From: Streptomyces globisporus
GTDB taxonomy: Bacteria; Actinomycetota; Actinomycetes; Streptomycetales; Streptomycetaceae
Direction of reading: 5' to 3'
Assembly: GCA_014649555.1 (NCBI GenBank)
Contig: BMTG01000013.1
Location: 1 to 64,000, forward strand
DNA length: 64,000 bases
Part shown: piece after piece, positions 1 through 12,264 of the stretch
How positions within the stretch are numbered: the stretch's first letter is position 1
Layout of the letters: each line of letters begins with the position of its first letter
The notes under the pieces: model-generated
The model's database searches: none
Seen by the model: only the letters and a program-made list of their open reading frames with translations
Told to the model about the DNA's origin: nothing
Made by a program: the position numbers and the translations under genes

Positions 1-300
1 ACGGACGCTTCCTTCGGTCCCGTATCACCGGGGCCCTCCGGGCGCTTCCCTTCGTTCTTTCTTCTTTGTCTTGCTGTCTTGCGTTTCCGACTCTATCAGA
101 CTCTTTCGCGTCCGATTCCCGGTCGAAGCGGGCCGTGCGGTTTCGCTTTCCAGGTTCTTCGCTTTCGCTTTTCCCTTTCCGGCGAGTCCGACTCTATCAG
201 ATCCTTTCGGGCCTGATTCCCAGTCAGCGGGGCTTGTCTTCACGGCTGTTGGGCCGTTCCGACGAGTGAGACTTTAGCGGAGTCCTGGGCCCCGACGCTA
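1..300 (-). promoter_or_regulatory. rRNA operon leader with tandem promoter elements (16S gene lies just left of the window)
   Basis: Read on the minus strand, this stretch carries the phrases typical of Streptomyces 16S rRNA leaders, such as cgaagggaagcgcccggag and ending ggaagcgtccgt, which I recognise from memory. It is clearly less GC-rich than the rest of the window. A block of about 39 bp is repeated with a 101-bp period (86-124 and 187-225), each copy containing the minus-strand -10-like hexamer tagagt (90-95 and 191-196). A further taaagt lies at 271-276. None of these has a convincing -35 box. The inference is a set of tandem rrn promoters feeding an rRNA operon to the left. Short open frames here are not believable genes. 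Confidence 0.7.
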
Positions 301-451
301 ATCGGGGGCGTTCCTTCGAACGCGGATTCCTCATTTCGCGCAAGCACGCGAAAAGGCATGCGACGTGATGTCGCGTGTCTTCTCGTGGTTACTGCGGAAT
401 GGCTGTCCGGGGACCGACCGGGGTCGGCGCTCACGTCGGACAACTCGAAGC

Positions 452-480
452 ACACTACGGACCTGCCGGAGGCGTGTCAA
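452..480 (-). promoter_or_regulatory. Strong sigma-70-type promoter, probably the outermost rrn promoter
   Basis: On the minus strand ttgaca (475-480) is followed after exactly 17 bp by tagtgt (452-457), a near-consensus vegetative (HrdB-type) promoter. It begins 20 bp after the proC stop codon and points into the rRNA leader, so it most likely drives the rRNA operon rather than any protein gene. Confidence 0.7.
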
Positions 481-500
481 CCCCCGGCGGGAGCCATGGG

Positions 501-1310
501 TCAGCCGTTGCCGGAGGCCAGTTCGCGGCTGCGGTCCCGGGCTGCTTCCAGGGCGGCGATGAGGGCCGCCCGCACCCCGTGGTTCTCCAGCTCGCGGATC
601 GCGCTGATCGTGGTGCCGGCCGGGCTGGTGACGGCCTCGCGGAGCTTGACCGGGTGTTCGCCGCTGTCCCGGAGCATGACGGCGGCGCCGATGGCGGCCT
701 GGACGATGAGGTCGTGGGCCTGGGCGCGGGGCAGGCCGAGCAGGATGCCCGCGTCGGTCATGGCCTCGACCAGGAAGTAGAAGTAGGCGGGGCCGGAGCC
801 GGAGAGGGCGGTGGCGGCGTCCTGCTGGGACTCCGGGACGCGCAGGGTCTTGCCGACGCCGCCGAAGATCTCCTCGGCGGTGGCGAGGTGCGCGCCGGTG
901 GCGTGGCTGCCCGCCGAGATGACGGACATGCCCTCGTCGACGAGGACCGGGGTGTTGGGCATGACCCGGACGACCGGGGTGTCCGGGGTGAGCCGCTCCT
1001 CGATGAACGTGGTGGTGATGCCCGCGGCCGCGCTGATGACCAGCCGGTCGGCGGTGACGTGCGGGGCGAGTTCGTCCAGGAGCTTGCCCATGTCCTGCGG
1101 CTTGACCGCGAGGATGAGGATGTCGGCGTTCTTGGCCGCCTCCGCGTTGGTGACGGACTCGACCCCGTACCGCGTGTGCAGTTCCTGGGCCCGGTCGCTG
1201 CGGCGCGTGGTCACCAGGATGTCGGCCGGTCGCCAGCCCGCCCGGATCATCCCGCTGAGCAGGGCCTCGCCGATCTTGCCGGTGCCGAGGACTGCGACTG
1301 TCTGGGTCAT
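501..1310 (-). CDS. proC: Pyrroline-5-carboxylate reductase
   Basis: The 269-residue protein catalyses the last step of proline synthesis, NAD(P)H-dependent reduction of 1-pyrroline-5-carboxylate. It opens with the Rossmann nucleotide-binding motif VAVLGTGKIGEALLSGM (residues 5-21). It ends with the dimerisation domain that carries the ProC signature, AATALSGSGPAYFYFLVEAM, followed by LREAVTSPAGTTISAI. Length matches the family. The ATG start gives a full N-terminus. The gene precedes the rRNA promoter region on the same strand, and an ABC exporter lies 85 bp upstream, so it may have its own promoter. Cytosolic. Confidence 0.95.
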   Translation of the reverse strand: MTQTVAVLGTGKIGEALLSGMIRAGWRPADILVTTRRSDRAQELHTRYGVESVTNAEAAKNADILILAVKPQDMGKLLDELAPHVTADRLVISAAAGITTTFIEERLTPDTPVVRVMPNTPVLVDEGMSVISAGSHATGAHLATAEEIFGGVGKTLRVPESQQDAATALSGSGPAYFYFLVEAMTDAGILLGLPRAQAHDLIVQAAIGAAVMLRDSGEHPVKLREAVTSPAGTTISAIRELENHGVRAALIAALEAARDRSRELASGNG

Positions 1311-1394
1311 GCGTTCACCCTCCGGGCGGTGCTGGGCCGTGCGGTGCTGTGGGCCGGACTGTTTCTGCTGCCCGTCATCCTCGCATCGGGGTTC

Positions 1395-2117
1395 TCACGG
1401 CGTACGGCGGCGGAGGGTGATCGCGCCGAGGCAGAGGACCAGCAGGGCGCTTCCCGCGACCACGGCGATGTCGCGGACGAAGTCGCCGGTGATGTCGGGG
1501 TGCTGGAGGACCTGGTTCATGCCGTCGACGGCGTACGACATGGGCAGGACGTTCGAGATCACCTCCAGGACCGGGTGCATCGCCTCGCGCGGGGTGAACA
1601 GGCCGCACAGCAGGAGCTGGGGGAAGATCACCGCCGGCATGAACTGGACCGCCTGGAACTCGGACGCGGCGAACGCGGAGACGAACAGGCCGAGCGCGGT
1701 GCCGAGCAGGGCATCGAGCAGCGCGACCAGGAGCAGCAGCCAGGGGGACCCGACGACGTCCAGGCCCAGCAGCCAGACGGAGACGGCCGTGGCGAGGGCC
1801 GACTGGACGACCGCGACCGCGCCGAACGCGAGGGCGTACCCGGCGATCAGTCCGCCCTTCCCGAGCGGGAGGGCGAGGAGGCGTTCCAGGGTGCCCGTGG
1901 TGCGTTCGCGCAGGGTGGCGATCGAGGTCACCAGGAACATCGTGATGAGCGGGAAGATCCCGAGGAGGGAGGCTCCGGTCGCGTCGAAGGTGCCGGGTGC
2001 GCCGTCGAAGACGTAACGGAGCAGGGTGATCAGCAGGACCGGGACGATCACCAGGAGCGCGATCGTGCGGGGGTCGTGGGTCAACTGGCGCAGGACGCGG
2101 CCCGCGGTGGCGGTCAT
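1395..2117 (-). CDS. ABC-2 type exporter permease
   Basis: The 240-residue membrane protein has about six hydrophobic segments typical of ABC-2 (YadH/NodJ-like) permeases, including LLVIVPVLLITLLRYVF near the N-terminus. The conserved cytoplasmic segment ATLRERTTGTLERLLALPLG and the segment around FMPAVIFPQLLLCGLF are diagnostic. The start codon overlaps the stop of the upstream ATPase gene (ATGA at 2114-2117), so the two are translationally coupled and form one exporter. Substrate unknown; such pairs often export drugs or lipids. Confidence 0.9.
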   Translation of the reverse strand: MTATAGRVLRQLTHDPRTIALLVIVPVLLITLLRYVFDGAPGTFDATGASLLGIFPLITMFLVTSIATLRERTTGTLERLLALPLGKGGLIAGYALAFGAVAVVQSALATAVSVWLLGLDVVGSPWLLLLVALLDALLGTALGLFVSAFAASEFQAVQFMPAVIFPQLLLCGLFTPREAMHPVLEVISNVLPMSYAVDGMNQVLQHPDITGDFVRDIAVVAGSALLVLCLGAITLRRRTP

Positions 2118-3022
2118 CGGGGGGCCTCCTCGGTGGTGAGGGGTGCGGCGGTCTTGTCGGCGGGACGCTCGTCGGTCGGGTGCTCGTCGGCGGCGTGGTC
2201 CCCGGATCGGTCCGTGTCGGCCCGGTCCGTGTCGACGAGGTGGAGGAACGCCTCCTCGACCGTGGCCGTGCCGGTGCGGTGGCGCAGCGCGTCGGGGGTG
2301 TCCTCGGCGAGGATCCGGCCGTCGCGCATCAGGAGCAGGCGGTGGCAGCGTTCGGCCTCGTCCATGACGTGGGACGAGATGAGGATCGTGGTGCCGCGGC
2401 CGGCCAGGCGGTGGAAGAGGTCCCAGAGGTCCCGGCGGAGTACGGGGTCGAGCCCGACGGTCGGTTCGTCCAGGACCAGCAGGTCCGGGGTGCCGAGCAG
2501 GGCGACGGCCAGCGAGACGCGGCTGCGCTGGCCGCCGGAGAGCGCGCCGGCGAGGGCGTCGGCGCGGCTCGTGAGGTCGACGTCGTCGATGGCGCGGGTG
2601 ACGGCCTCGCGGCGGGCGTCCCGGTGGGCGCGGCCGGGGTGCAGGACGGCGGCGAAGTAGTCGAGGTTCTGCCGGACGGTGAGGTCGGTGTAGACGGAGG
2701 GCGCCTGGGTGACGTAGCCGATGCGGGGGCGCAGGGACGGGTCCCCGGCGGGGTGGCCCAGGACGTCGAGGACGCCGGTGACCTTGGCCTGGGTGCCGAC
2801 CACCGCCCGCATGAGGGTGGTCTTGCCGCAGCCCGAGGGGCCGAGGAGGCCGGTGATGGAGCCGGAGGGAACGGTGAAGTCGAGGGCGCGCAGGACGGTG
2901 CGGGCGCCTCGGACGACGGTGAGGTCGCGGGCCGCGATCGCCGAGGTCGGTGGTGGGGGTGTGTCCGGGGACAGGTGTGTCGTGGGGGCGGTCGGTGCCG
3001 CCCCGGGTTCGTAATTCATCAT
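2114..3022 (-). CDS. ABC transporter ATP-binding protein (DrrA/CcmA-like exporter ATPase)
   Basis: About 302 residues from the ATG at 3022. Walker A is GPSGCGKTTL, the signature is LSGGQRSRVSLAVALL and Walker B is LLVLDEPTVGLDP, followed by the H-loop region ISSHVMDEAERC. The extreme N- and C-termini are low-complexity (C-terminal Asp/Thr/Ala-rich, DRADTDRSGDHAADEHPTD). A longer reading from a TTG at 3058 exists, but that TTG forms part of the -35 box ttgacg. With -10 aataat (3030-3035) the transcript would start at or next to the ATG, so I favour a leaderless start. Energises the permease encoded downstream. Confidence 0.9.
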   Translation of the reverse strand: MMNYEPGAAPTAPTTHLSPDTPPPPTSAIAARDLTVVRGARTVLRALDFTVPSGSITGLLGPSGCGKTTLMRAVVGTQAKVTGVLDVLGHPAGDPSLRPRIGYVTQAPSVYTDLTVRQNLDYFAAVLHPGRAHRDARREAVTRAIDDVDLTSRADALAGALSGGQRSRVSLAVALLGTPDLLVLDEPTVGLDPVLRRDLWDLFHRLAGRGTTILISSHVMDEAERCHRLLLMRDGRILAEDTPDALRHRTGTATVEEAFLHLVDTDRADTDRSGDHAADEHPTDERPADKTAAPLTTEEAPR

Positions 3023-3058
3023 GTGATGAATTATTCGCCCGACAGGGCTACCCGTCAA
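3012..3058 (-). promoter_or_regulatory. Promoter with 22-bp AT-rich palindromic operator over the -10 and start codon of the ABC exporter
   Basis: Minus-strand ttgacg (3053-3058), a 17-bp spacer and aataat (3030-3035) form a promoter. A perfect palindrome, arms taattcatca and tgatgaatta with a 2-bp centre, covers 3012-3033 and so spans part of the -10 box and the ATG codons. A repressor bound here would block initiation directly. No regulator gene is adjacent; the nearest TetR gene is about 5.6 kb away. Confidence 0.6.
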
Positions 3059-3076
3059 GAAGAAGGGGGACGGAAG

Positions 3077-3115
3077 CGACCCGGCCCGCCGACGTGGTGT
3101 CGGCGGGCCGGGTCG
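3077..3115 (-). terminator. Strong hairpin terminator
   Basis: Perfect 17-bp inverted repeat (3077-3093 and 3099-3115) with a 5-nt loop, 29 bp past the stop of the leftward gene 3145-3681. It insulates that gene from the ABC promoter. Confidence 0.75.
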
Positions 3116-3144
3116 TGTGTGCGGTGTGCGGGGCTCCGGGAGCC

Positions 3145-3681
3145 TCAGCCGCGCTTCGGGCGCTTGCGGCCGGAGGCCTTACGGGCCGCCGGGTTGCCGG
3201 TGCGGGTCGAGCGGCGCTTCTCGAACTGGGCGCGGGCCCTCTCGTACTCGGTGCGGCGCAGCTTCTCGCCCGGGGCCTCGGTGAGCGACCGGACGAAGTA
3301 GGCGAGGAGCGAGCCGATGAAGCCGATGGACTTCAGGCCGCGCAGGGCGTCCTCGCGGGACGGGTCCCCGGGGCGGGCGCCGAAGCCCTCCCAGGTCTTG
3401 CGGAACGCGATGGCGCTGCAGATCGAGAACATCGCGATGACCAGCATCCCGACGATCCCTCCGACGTCCGCGATCTCCAGCCCTTCGTAGGCGAAGCGCA
3501 GGACGAAGCAGGCGGCGACCGCGGCGGCCAGGGAGCCGACGGCGACGCCGGCGCGGCGGAGCCCGTAACCGCCGTCGTGGTCGACCCACGTCGTGCCGAA
3601 GAAGCGGATCGGCTCGGGCTGCGGCCCCGGGGCCGTGGCCGTGGCGGGCGGGGTGCCGGGGGCTGCGCTGTTCTCGCTCAC
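3145..3681 (-). CDS. Hypothetical membrane protein
   Basis: The 178-residue protein has a Pro/Ala-rich N-terminal tail, two hydrophobic segments (around residues 45-67 and 72-93, the second GGIVGMLVIAMFSICSAIAF) and a very basic C-terminal tail ending KASGRKRPKRG. The topology suggests a small inner-membrane protein with a cytoplasmic basic tail. I do not recognise the family and assign no function. Starts at an ATG; a strong hairpin follows the stop. The upstream SH3-like gene is 45 bp away on the same strand, so co-transcription is possible. Confidence 0.75.
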   Translation of the reverse strand: MSENSAAPGTPPATATAPGPQPEPIRFFGTTWVDHDGGYGLRRAGVAVGSLAAAVAACFVLRFAYEGLEIADVGGIVGMLVIAMFSICSAIAFRKTWEGFGARPGDPSREDALRGLKSIGFIGSLLAYFVRSLTEAPGEKLRRTEYERARAQFEKRRSTRTGNPAARKASGRKRPKRG

Positions 3682-3726
3682 GGGGTCGATTATCCCTCGC
3701 CGCCCCCGGTACCCCGGGTGGTGCCG

Positions 3727-4059
3727 TCAGTCGCAGCGCGGTGCGATGTAGCCGTCACGCCCCGTGTAGACGTAGGCGTCCGCGACGAACTGGCCGTTGG
3801 CGATGTTGTCCCAGAGGTTCGACGTGCCGTACGGGCCGGTGACCCGCTCCCCCGGCTTCTGGCAGTAGATCGGGATCTTCTGCCCGTACGGCAGGGTCCG
3901 GACGATGCGGTAGCTGGTGCCCGGTCCGGTGCGGACGTTGACCCGATAGCCCGGGGCGATCGGGTAGCGGGTGCCGGATGCGGTGGTCTCCACCGTGAGG
4001 TCCACGCTCGCCGTTTCCCCGGCCGCTGTCGGTTCCTGCGTGTGCTCTTCAACGCCCAT
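3727..4059 (-). CDS. SH3-like domain protein
   Basis: A 110-residue protein whose central part has the bacterial SH3 pattern YRVNVRTGPGTSYRIVRTL, followed by a second half containing WDNI and DAYVYTG. Two cysteines (CQKPG and the penultimate-residue CD) could form a disulfide. Such domains usually bind peptidoglycan, yet no signal peptide is evident: the N-terminus is acidic and polar (MGVEEHTQEPTAAGE). The ATG is preceded by ggggagg at good spacing. Secretion and target are unknown. Confidence 0.8.
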   Translation of the reverse strand: MGVEEHTQEPTAAGETASVDLTVETTASGTRYPIAPGYRVNVRTGPGTSYRIVRTLPYGQKIPIYCQKPGERVTGPYGTSNLWDNIANGQFVADAYVYTGRDGYIAPRCD

Positions 4060-4193
4060 GTGGGCCTCCCCCGTTGAGATGTCCCGTACGCGCCGGTGCG
4101 TACGACGCGCAGGCTAGCAAGCGCCGTGCCTCTCGCACGCACCATCGACTAGGCTCCGTGCGTCGCACGCGCGTCAACACACGGGGGTGGGCG

Positions 4194-6383
<2,190 letters not shown>

Positions 6384-6399
6384 GGCCGCGCCGGTGTTC

Positions 6400-6604
6400 C
6401 CGGGGCTCTGCCCCGGACCCCGCTCCTCAATCGCCGGAGGGGCTTGAACTGGTTGCGCGGAGCCGCGGCATGGGGCGGCCCCTCCGCTGACAGCACCCGC
6501 GGAGAGGCCGGAATGTTCACCGGAGCGGCTGGTGAGGCCGGTCCGCCGTCGGGTCCCCGGGGCTCCGCCCCCGACCCCGCTCCTCAATCGCCGGAGGGGC
6601 TTGA
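6400..6604. repeat. Two copies of a dispersed intergenic repeat, part of a ~150-bp duplication
   Basis: The 27-bp core beginning cgctcctcaatcgccggagg occurs at 6421-6447 and 6578-6604, each preceded by a near-identical ggggctc(t/c)gcccc stretch. The word ctggtgaggccg is also repeated at 6379 and 6529, so the gap between the kinase gene and ilvD seems to contain a diverged duplication of about 150 bp. The core is related to repeats near 17.2-17.4 and 41.6 kb. Confidence 0.7.
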
Positions 6605-6617
6605 GGAGCGGGGTCGG
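6571..6617. terminator. Bidirectional hairpin between the kinase gene and ilvD
   Basis: Perfect 17-bp inverted repeat (6571-6587 and 6601-6617) with a 13-nt loop. It lies 8 bp beyond the ilvD stop and also downstream of the converging kinase gene. The left arm and loop are formed by the second repeat copy, so the repeat has been used as a terminator. Confidence 0.75.
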
Positions 6618-6625
6618 CAGGTGAA

Positions 6626-8476
6626 TCAGCCGAGCTTCGAGATGTCGCGGACCGCGCCCCGGTCCGCGCTCGTCGCCATTGCCGCGTAGGCGCGCAGTGC
6701 GGCCGAGACCTTGCGGTCGCGGTTCTTCGGGGCGTACACGCCGTTCAGCGCCTCGCGGCGGGTGGTCAGTTCGGCGTCGTCGACGAGCAGCTCGATCGAG
6801 CGGTTCGGGATGTCGATGCGGATCCGGTCGCCGTCCTCGACCAGCGCGATCGTGCCGCCGGAGGCCGCCTCGGGCGAGGCGTGGCCGATCGAGAGGCCCG
6901 ACGTACCGCCGGAGAAGCGGCCGTCGGTGACCAGGGCGCAGACCTTGCCCAGGCCCCGGCCCTTGAGGAAGGAGGTGGGGTAGAGCATCTCCTGCATCCC
7001 GGGGCCGCCGCGCGGGCCCTCGTAACGGATGACGACGACGTCGCCCGGCTGGATCTCCTTGCGGAGGATCTTGTCGACGGCATCGTCCTGCGATTCGCAG
7101 ACGACGGCGGGGCCCTCGAAGGTCCAGATCGACTCGTCGACGCCGGCCGTCTTCACGACGCAGCCGTCCTCGGCGAGGTTGCCCTTGAGGACGGCGAGCC
7201 CGCCGTCCTTGGAGTAGGCGTGCTCGACGTCGCGGATGCAGCCGCCCGCCGCATCGAGGTCGAGGGTGTCCCACCGCTCGGACTGCGAGAAGGCGGTCGC
7301 GGAGCGGACGCAGCCGGGGGCGGCGTGCCACAGCTCGACGGCCTCGGGGGCCGGGGAGCCGCCGCGGACGTCCCAGTCCTTCAGCCACTCGGCGAGGGTG
7401 TCGGAGTGCACCGAGTGGACGTCCTCGTTGAGCAGGCCGCCGCGGTGGAGCTCGCCGAGGAGGGCCGGGATGCCGCCGGCGCGGTGGACGTCCTCCATGT
7501 AGTACGTGCCGCCGGGGGCGACGTTGGGGGCGACCTTGGCGAGGCACGGGACGCGGCGCGAGACCTCGTTGATGTCGGCCAGGTCGTAGGCCAGCTCGGC
7601 CTCCTGGGCGGCGGCCAGCAGGTGGAGGATCGTGTTGGTCGAGCCGCCCATGGCGATGTCCAGCGCCATCGCGTTGTCGAACGCGGCGCGGGTGCCGATG
7701 GAACGCGGCAGGACCGTGGCGTCGTCCTGCTCGTAGTAACGCTTGGTGATCTCGACGATCGTGCGGCCGGCCTCCTCGTACAGCGCCTTGCGGGCGGTGT
7801 GGGTGGCGAGGACGGAGCCGTTGCCGGGGAGGGAGAGGCCGAGGGCCTCGGTCAGGCAGTTCATCGAGTTGGCGGTGAACATCCCGGAACAGCTGCCGCA
7901 GGTGGGGCAGGCGTTCTCCTCGATGCGGAGGATGTCCTCGTCGGAGATGGACTCGTCGACCGCGTCGCTGATCGCGTTGACCAGGTCGAGTTTTCGCACG
8001 GTCCCGTCGACCAGGGTGGCTTTACCGGCCTCCATCGGGCCGCCGGAGACGAAGACCGTCGGGATGTTGAGGCGCATCGCGGCGTTCAGCATGCCCGGGG
8101 TGATCTTGTCGCAGTTGGAGATGCAGATCAGGGCGTCCGCGCAGTGCGCCTCGACCATGTACTCCACGGAGTCGGCGATCAGGTCACGGGAGGGCAGGCT
8201 GTAGAGCATGCCGCCGTGGCCCATCGCGATGCCGTCGTCCACGGCGATGGTGTTGAACTCGCGCGGGACCGCGCCCGCCGCCTGGATCGCCTCGGAGACG
8301 ATCCGGCCGACCGGGGCGAGGTGGGTGTGGCCGGGGACGAACTCGGTGAACGAGTTGGCGACGGCGATGATCGGCTTACCGATGTCCGCGCTCGCTACGC
8401 CCGACGCGCGCATAAGGGCGCGCGCGCCCGCCATGTTGCGTCCGTGGGTGACCGTGCGGGACCTCAGCTCGGGCAT
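6626..8476 (-). CDS. ilvD: Dihydroxy-acid dehydratase
   Basis: Dehydrates 2,3-dihydroxy-isovalerate and its isoleucine-pathway analogue in branched-chain amino-acid synthesis. 616 residues from the ATG at 8476, which has aaggagcg upstream. Iron-sulfur ligands are in CDKITPGM and [12 protein letters not shown], and the substrate/Mg region includes [18 protein letters not shown]. The C-terminal motif [20 protein letters not shown] is intact. Length is normal. Transcribed alone, with a TetR gene 124 bp upstream on the same strand and a strong hairpin after the stop. Cytosolic. Confidence 0.97.
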   Translation of the reverse strand: MPELRSRTVTHGRNMAGARALMRASGVASADIGKPIIAVANSFTEFVPGHTHLAPVGRIVSEAIQAAGAVPREFNTIAVDDGIAMGHGGMLYSLPSRDLIADSVEYMVEAHCADALICISNCDKITPGMLNAAMRLNIPTVFVSGGPMEAGKATLVDGTVRKLDLVNAISDAVDESISDEDILRIEENACPTCGSCSGMFTANSMNCLTEALGLSLPGNGSVLATHTARKALYEEAGRTIVEITKRYYEQDDATVLPRSIGTRAAFDNAMALDIAMGGSTNTILHLLAAAQEAELAYDLADINEVSRRVPCLAKVAPNVAPGGTYYMEDVHRAGGIPALLGELHRGGLLNEDVHSVHSDTLAEWLKDWDVRGGSPAPEAVELWHAAPGCVRSATAFSQSERWDTLDLDAAGGCIRDVEHAYSKDGGLAVLKGNLAEDGCVVKTAGVDESIWTFEGPAVVCESQDDAVDKILRKEIQPGDVVVIRYEGPRGGPGMQEMLYPTSFLKGRGLGKVCALVTDGRFSGGTSGLSIGHASPEAASGGTIALVEDGDRIRIDIPNRSIELLVDDAELTTRREALNGVYAPKNRDRKVSAALRAYAAMATSADRGAVRDISKLG

Positions 8477-8600
8477 CGTCGCTCGCTCCTTCAAACAGAA
8501 AAGACTGTCCTTCGAGCGTACGCCCCGAATCCAAGATCTGGACAGGCCGTCCGGAATGCGGGACGCGATGGCCGCTGGGTGGTCACCCCGCCCCGCGGCT

Positions 8601-9245
8601 TCAGACCTCGCCCAAGTATCTCTGGAGCGTCGGCGCCACCATCGCGACGATCTCCTCCGGGTCGGCGGAGGCGAGCGGCTCGGCGCGGACCACGTACCGG
8701 AGCATCGCGATGCCCAGCATGTGCGAGGCGGCCAGCTCGGCCCGGAGGGTCGGGTCCGGTACGTCCAGCTCGGCCGCGATCCGCTCCAGCAGCCGGCGCA
8801 GCACGAAGTCGCGCAGGACGTTCGCGGCCGCCTCGTGGGTGACCGCCGAGCGCAGGATCGCCAGCAGGGGCATACGGGTGCCGGGGTCCTCCCACACGGA
8901 GAGGAAGAAGCGCGCCAGCCGCTCCCCCAGCCCGTCCGGCTCGCCGCCGAGCACGGCCGGGAGGACCAGGGCGGGTTCGAAGGTGACCTCGACGGCCGCC
9001 GCGAAGACCTCGTCCTTCGTGCCGAAGTAGTGGTGGACGAGGGCCGCGTCGACCCCGGCGGCCTTGGCGATGCCCCGGATCGAGGTCTTGTCGTAGCCGC
9101 GCTCGGCGAACTCCGTGCGCGCTGCCTCCAGGATGCGCGTGCGGGCGTCGGGGCCCTCGGACGCGGCCTTGCGGGAGGGGCGGCCCCGGCGGCGCGGGGC
9201 GGGAGCGTCGTCGGTGGTGGGGATCGGCTCGGGGTGCTCGGTCAC
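8601..9245 (-). CDS. TetR family transcriptional regulator
   Basis: About 214 residues from a GTG at 9245. The N-terminal helix-turn-helix runs from [20 protein letters not shown] through [20 protein letters not shown], a clear TetR DNA-binding domain, preceded by the basic [14 protein letters not shown]. The C-terminal half ([27 protein letters not shown]) is the ligand-binding helical bundle. Ligand and operator are unknown. The start lies at the edge of a GTGACCGAG-rich minisatellite, and no in-frame start exists further upstream until 9488 inside the next gene. Possibly co-transcribed with the TIM-barrel gene upstream. Confidence 0.9.
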   Translation of the reverse strand: MTEHPEPIPTTDDAPAPRRRGRPSRKAASEGPDARTRILEAARTEFAERGYDKTSIRGIAKAAGVDAALVHHYFGTKDEVFAAAVEVTFEPALVLPAVLGGEPDGLGERLARFFLSVWEDPGTRMPLLAILRSAVTHEAAANVLRDFVLRRLLERIAAELDVPDPTLRAELAASHMLGIAMLRYVVRAEPLASADPEEIVAMVAPTLQRYLGEV

Positions 9246-9350
9246 AGGCGGAGGTCCGGCTCCTCGGTCACGGGCAGGGGATCGGGTCCCTCGGTCACGG
9301 GATCGGGCCCTTCGGTCACCGGCAGGGATCCGGTCCTCGCGGTCACGGGC
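9241..9350 (-). repeat. Minisatellite of gtgaccgag-type units at the TetR start
   Basis: Five imperfect copies of a unit containing ggtcac (minus strand gtgacc) spaced about 20-26 bp occupy the 3' end of the TIM-barrel gene and the 5' end of the TetR gene. In one frame they encode a repeated VTEGPDP-like peptide that continues as the TetR N-terminus VTEHPEPI. The array supplies several potential GTG codons, only the last being in frame with TetR. Confidence 0.65.
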
Positions 9351-10188
9351 GGTGGATCTTCGGGGACGGGTCGGGGGCGGCGACGGAGGTGGCCAGGTGG
9401 AGGCGGGTGAAGGCCAGCGCCTCCGCGAGATCGGCCTCGCGTTCGGCGGAGGACATCGCGCGCCGGGTGTTGACCTCGATGACGACATGTCCTTCGAAGC
9501 CCGTACGGGCCAGGCGCTCCAGCAGCTCCGCGCACGGCTGGTCGCCCCGGCCGGGCACCAGGTGCTCGTCCTTGGCCGAGCCCTTGCCGTCGGCGAGATG
9601 GACGTGGGCGAGCCGGTCGCCCATCCGGTCCACCATGGCGAGCGCCTCCGTGCGGGCGGTCGCGGTGTGCGAGAGGTCGACCGTGAAGTGCCGGTAGTCG
9701 TCGTTGGTGACGTCCCAGTCGGGGGCGTACGCGAGCATCTCGCGGTCCCGGTAGCGCCAGGGGTACATGTTCTCGACGGCGAACCGGACGTCCGTCTCGC
9801 CGACCATCCGCCAGATCCCGGTCACGAAGTCGCGGGCGTAGTTGCGCTGCCACCGGAACGGCGGGTGCACCACGACGGTGGAGGCGCCGAGCTTCTCGGC
9901 GGCGGCCCTCGCCCGCTGGAGCTTGACCCAGGGGTCGGTGGACCAGACGCGCTGGGTGATCAGGAGGCAGGGGGCGTGCACCGCGAGGATCGGCACCCGG
10001 TGGTAGTCGGAGAGCCGGCGCAGGGCCTCGATGTCCTGGCTGACGGGGTCGGTCCAGACCATGACCTCGACGCCGTCGTACCCCAGGCGCGCGGCGATCT
10101 CGAAGGCCGTCGCCGTGGACTCGGGGTAGACCGAGGCCGTCGACAGGGCGACCTTCGCATCGGGGATGCGCACCACTGGTTCTGCCAC
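9343..10188 (-). CDS. Sugar phosphate isomerase/epimerase (AP endonuclease-2 fold TIM barrel)
   Basis: About 281 residues. The sequence shows the xylose isomerase-like TIM barrel: [67 protein letters not shown] and HVVIEVNT, each ending in residues that normally bind a divalent metal (Glu, His, Asp). The specific substrate cannot be told. Possible GTG starts lie at 10218, 10188, 10176 and 10173; I chose 10188 (protein starts [14 protein letters not shown] after the initiator). The 3' end is eroded by the minisatellite. The TetR gene follows on the same strand. Confidence 0.87.
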   Translation of the reverse strand: MAEPVVRIPDAKVALSTASVYPESTATAFEIAARLGYDGVEVMVWTDPVSQDIEALRRLSDYHRVPILAVHAPCLLITQRVWSTDPWVKLQRARAAAEKLGASTVVVHPPFRWQRNYARDFVTGIWRMVGETDVRFAVENMYPWRYRDREMLAYAPDWDVTNDDYRHFTVDLSHTATARTEALAMVDRMGDRLAHVHLADGKGSAKDEHLVPGRGDQPCAELLERLARTGFEGHVVIEVNTRRAMSSAEREADLAEALAFTRLHLATSVAAPDPSPKIHRP

Positions 10189-10263
10189 CTGGACAGCGTA
10201 CGGGCAGTGATGCGCCACTCCGAGTGGTCCTGGCCGAAAGTGATCAGGGCCATGGGCCCGTGA

Positions 10264-12162
<1,899 letters not shown>

Positions 12163-12174
12163 CCGCACGGGGGT

Positions 12175-12207
12175 CGGGGCCCGGGGACGTCACGCCCCCG
12201 GGCCCCG
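12175..12207 (+). terminator. Hairpin terminator after the Cys-rich gene
   Basis: Perfect 12-bp GC inverted repeat (12175-12186 and 12196-12207) with a 9-nt loop, 13 bp past the stop codon and followed by a T-rich run, tcgtctgtctgtcc. Confidence 0.75.
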
Positions 12208-12264
12208 TCGTCTGTCTGTCCCCTGTCCTCGGCCCGTCGGCTCTCCTCAGCCGGTCCCCTGTCC

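Noticed and set aside
25-243. 72-codon leftward frame and overlapping rightward frames at the left edge
   Set aside because: They lie in the rRNA leader/promoter array, have atypical composition and repeat content, and such frames are a common false call in front of Streptomyces rRNA operons.
375-2660. Long rightward open frame opposite proC and the ABC exporter
   Set aside because: Antisense shadow of high-GC genes; Gly/Arg/Asp-rich translation without domains.
9246-9488. Longer TetR N-terminus from 9488
   Set aside because: The added residues are Arg/Pro/Ser-rich, overlap the isomerase gene and pass through the minisatellite; the TetR homology begins after the GTG at 9245.
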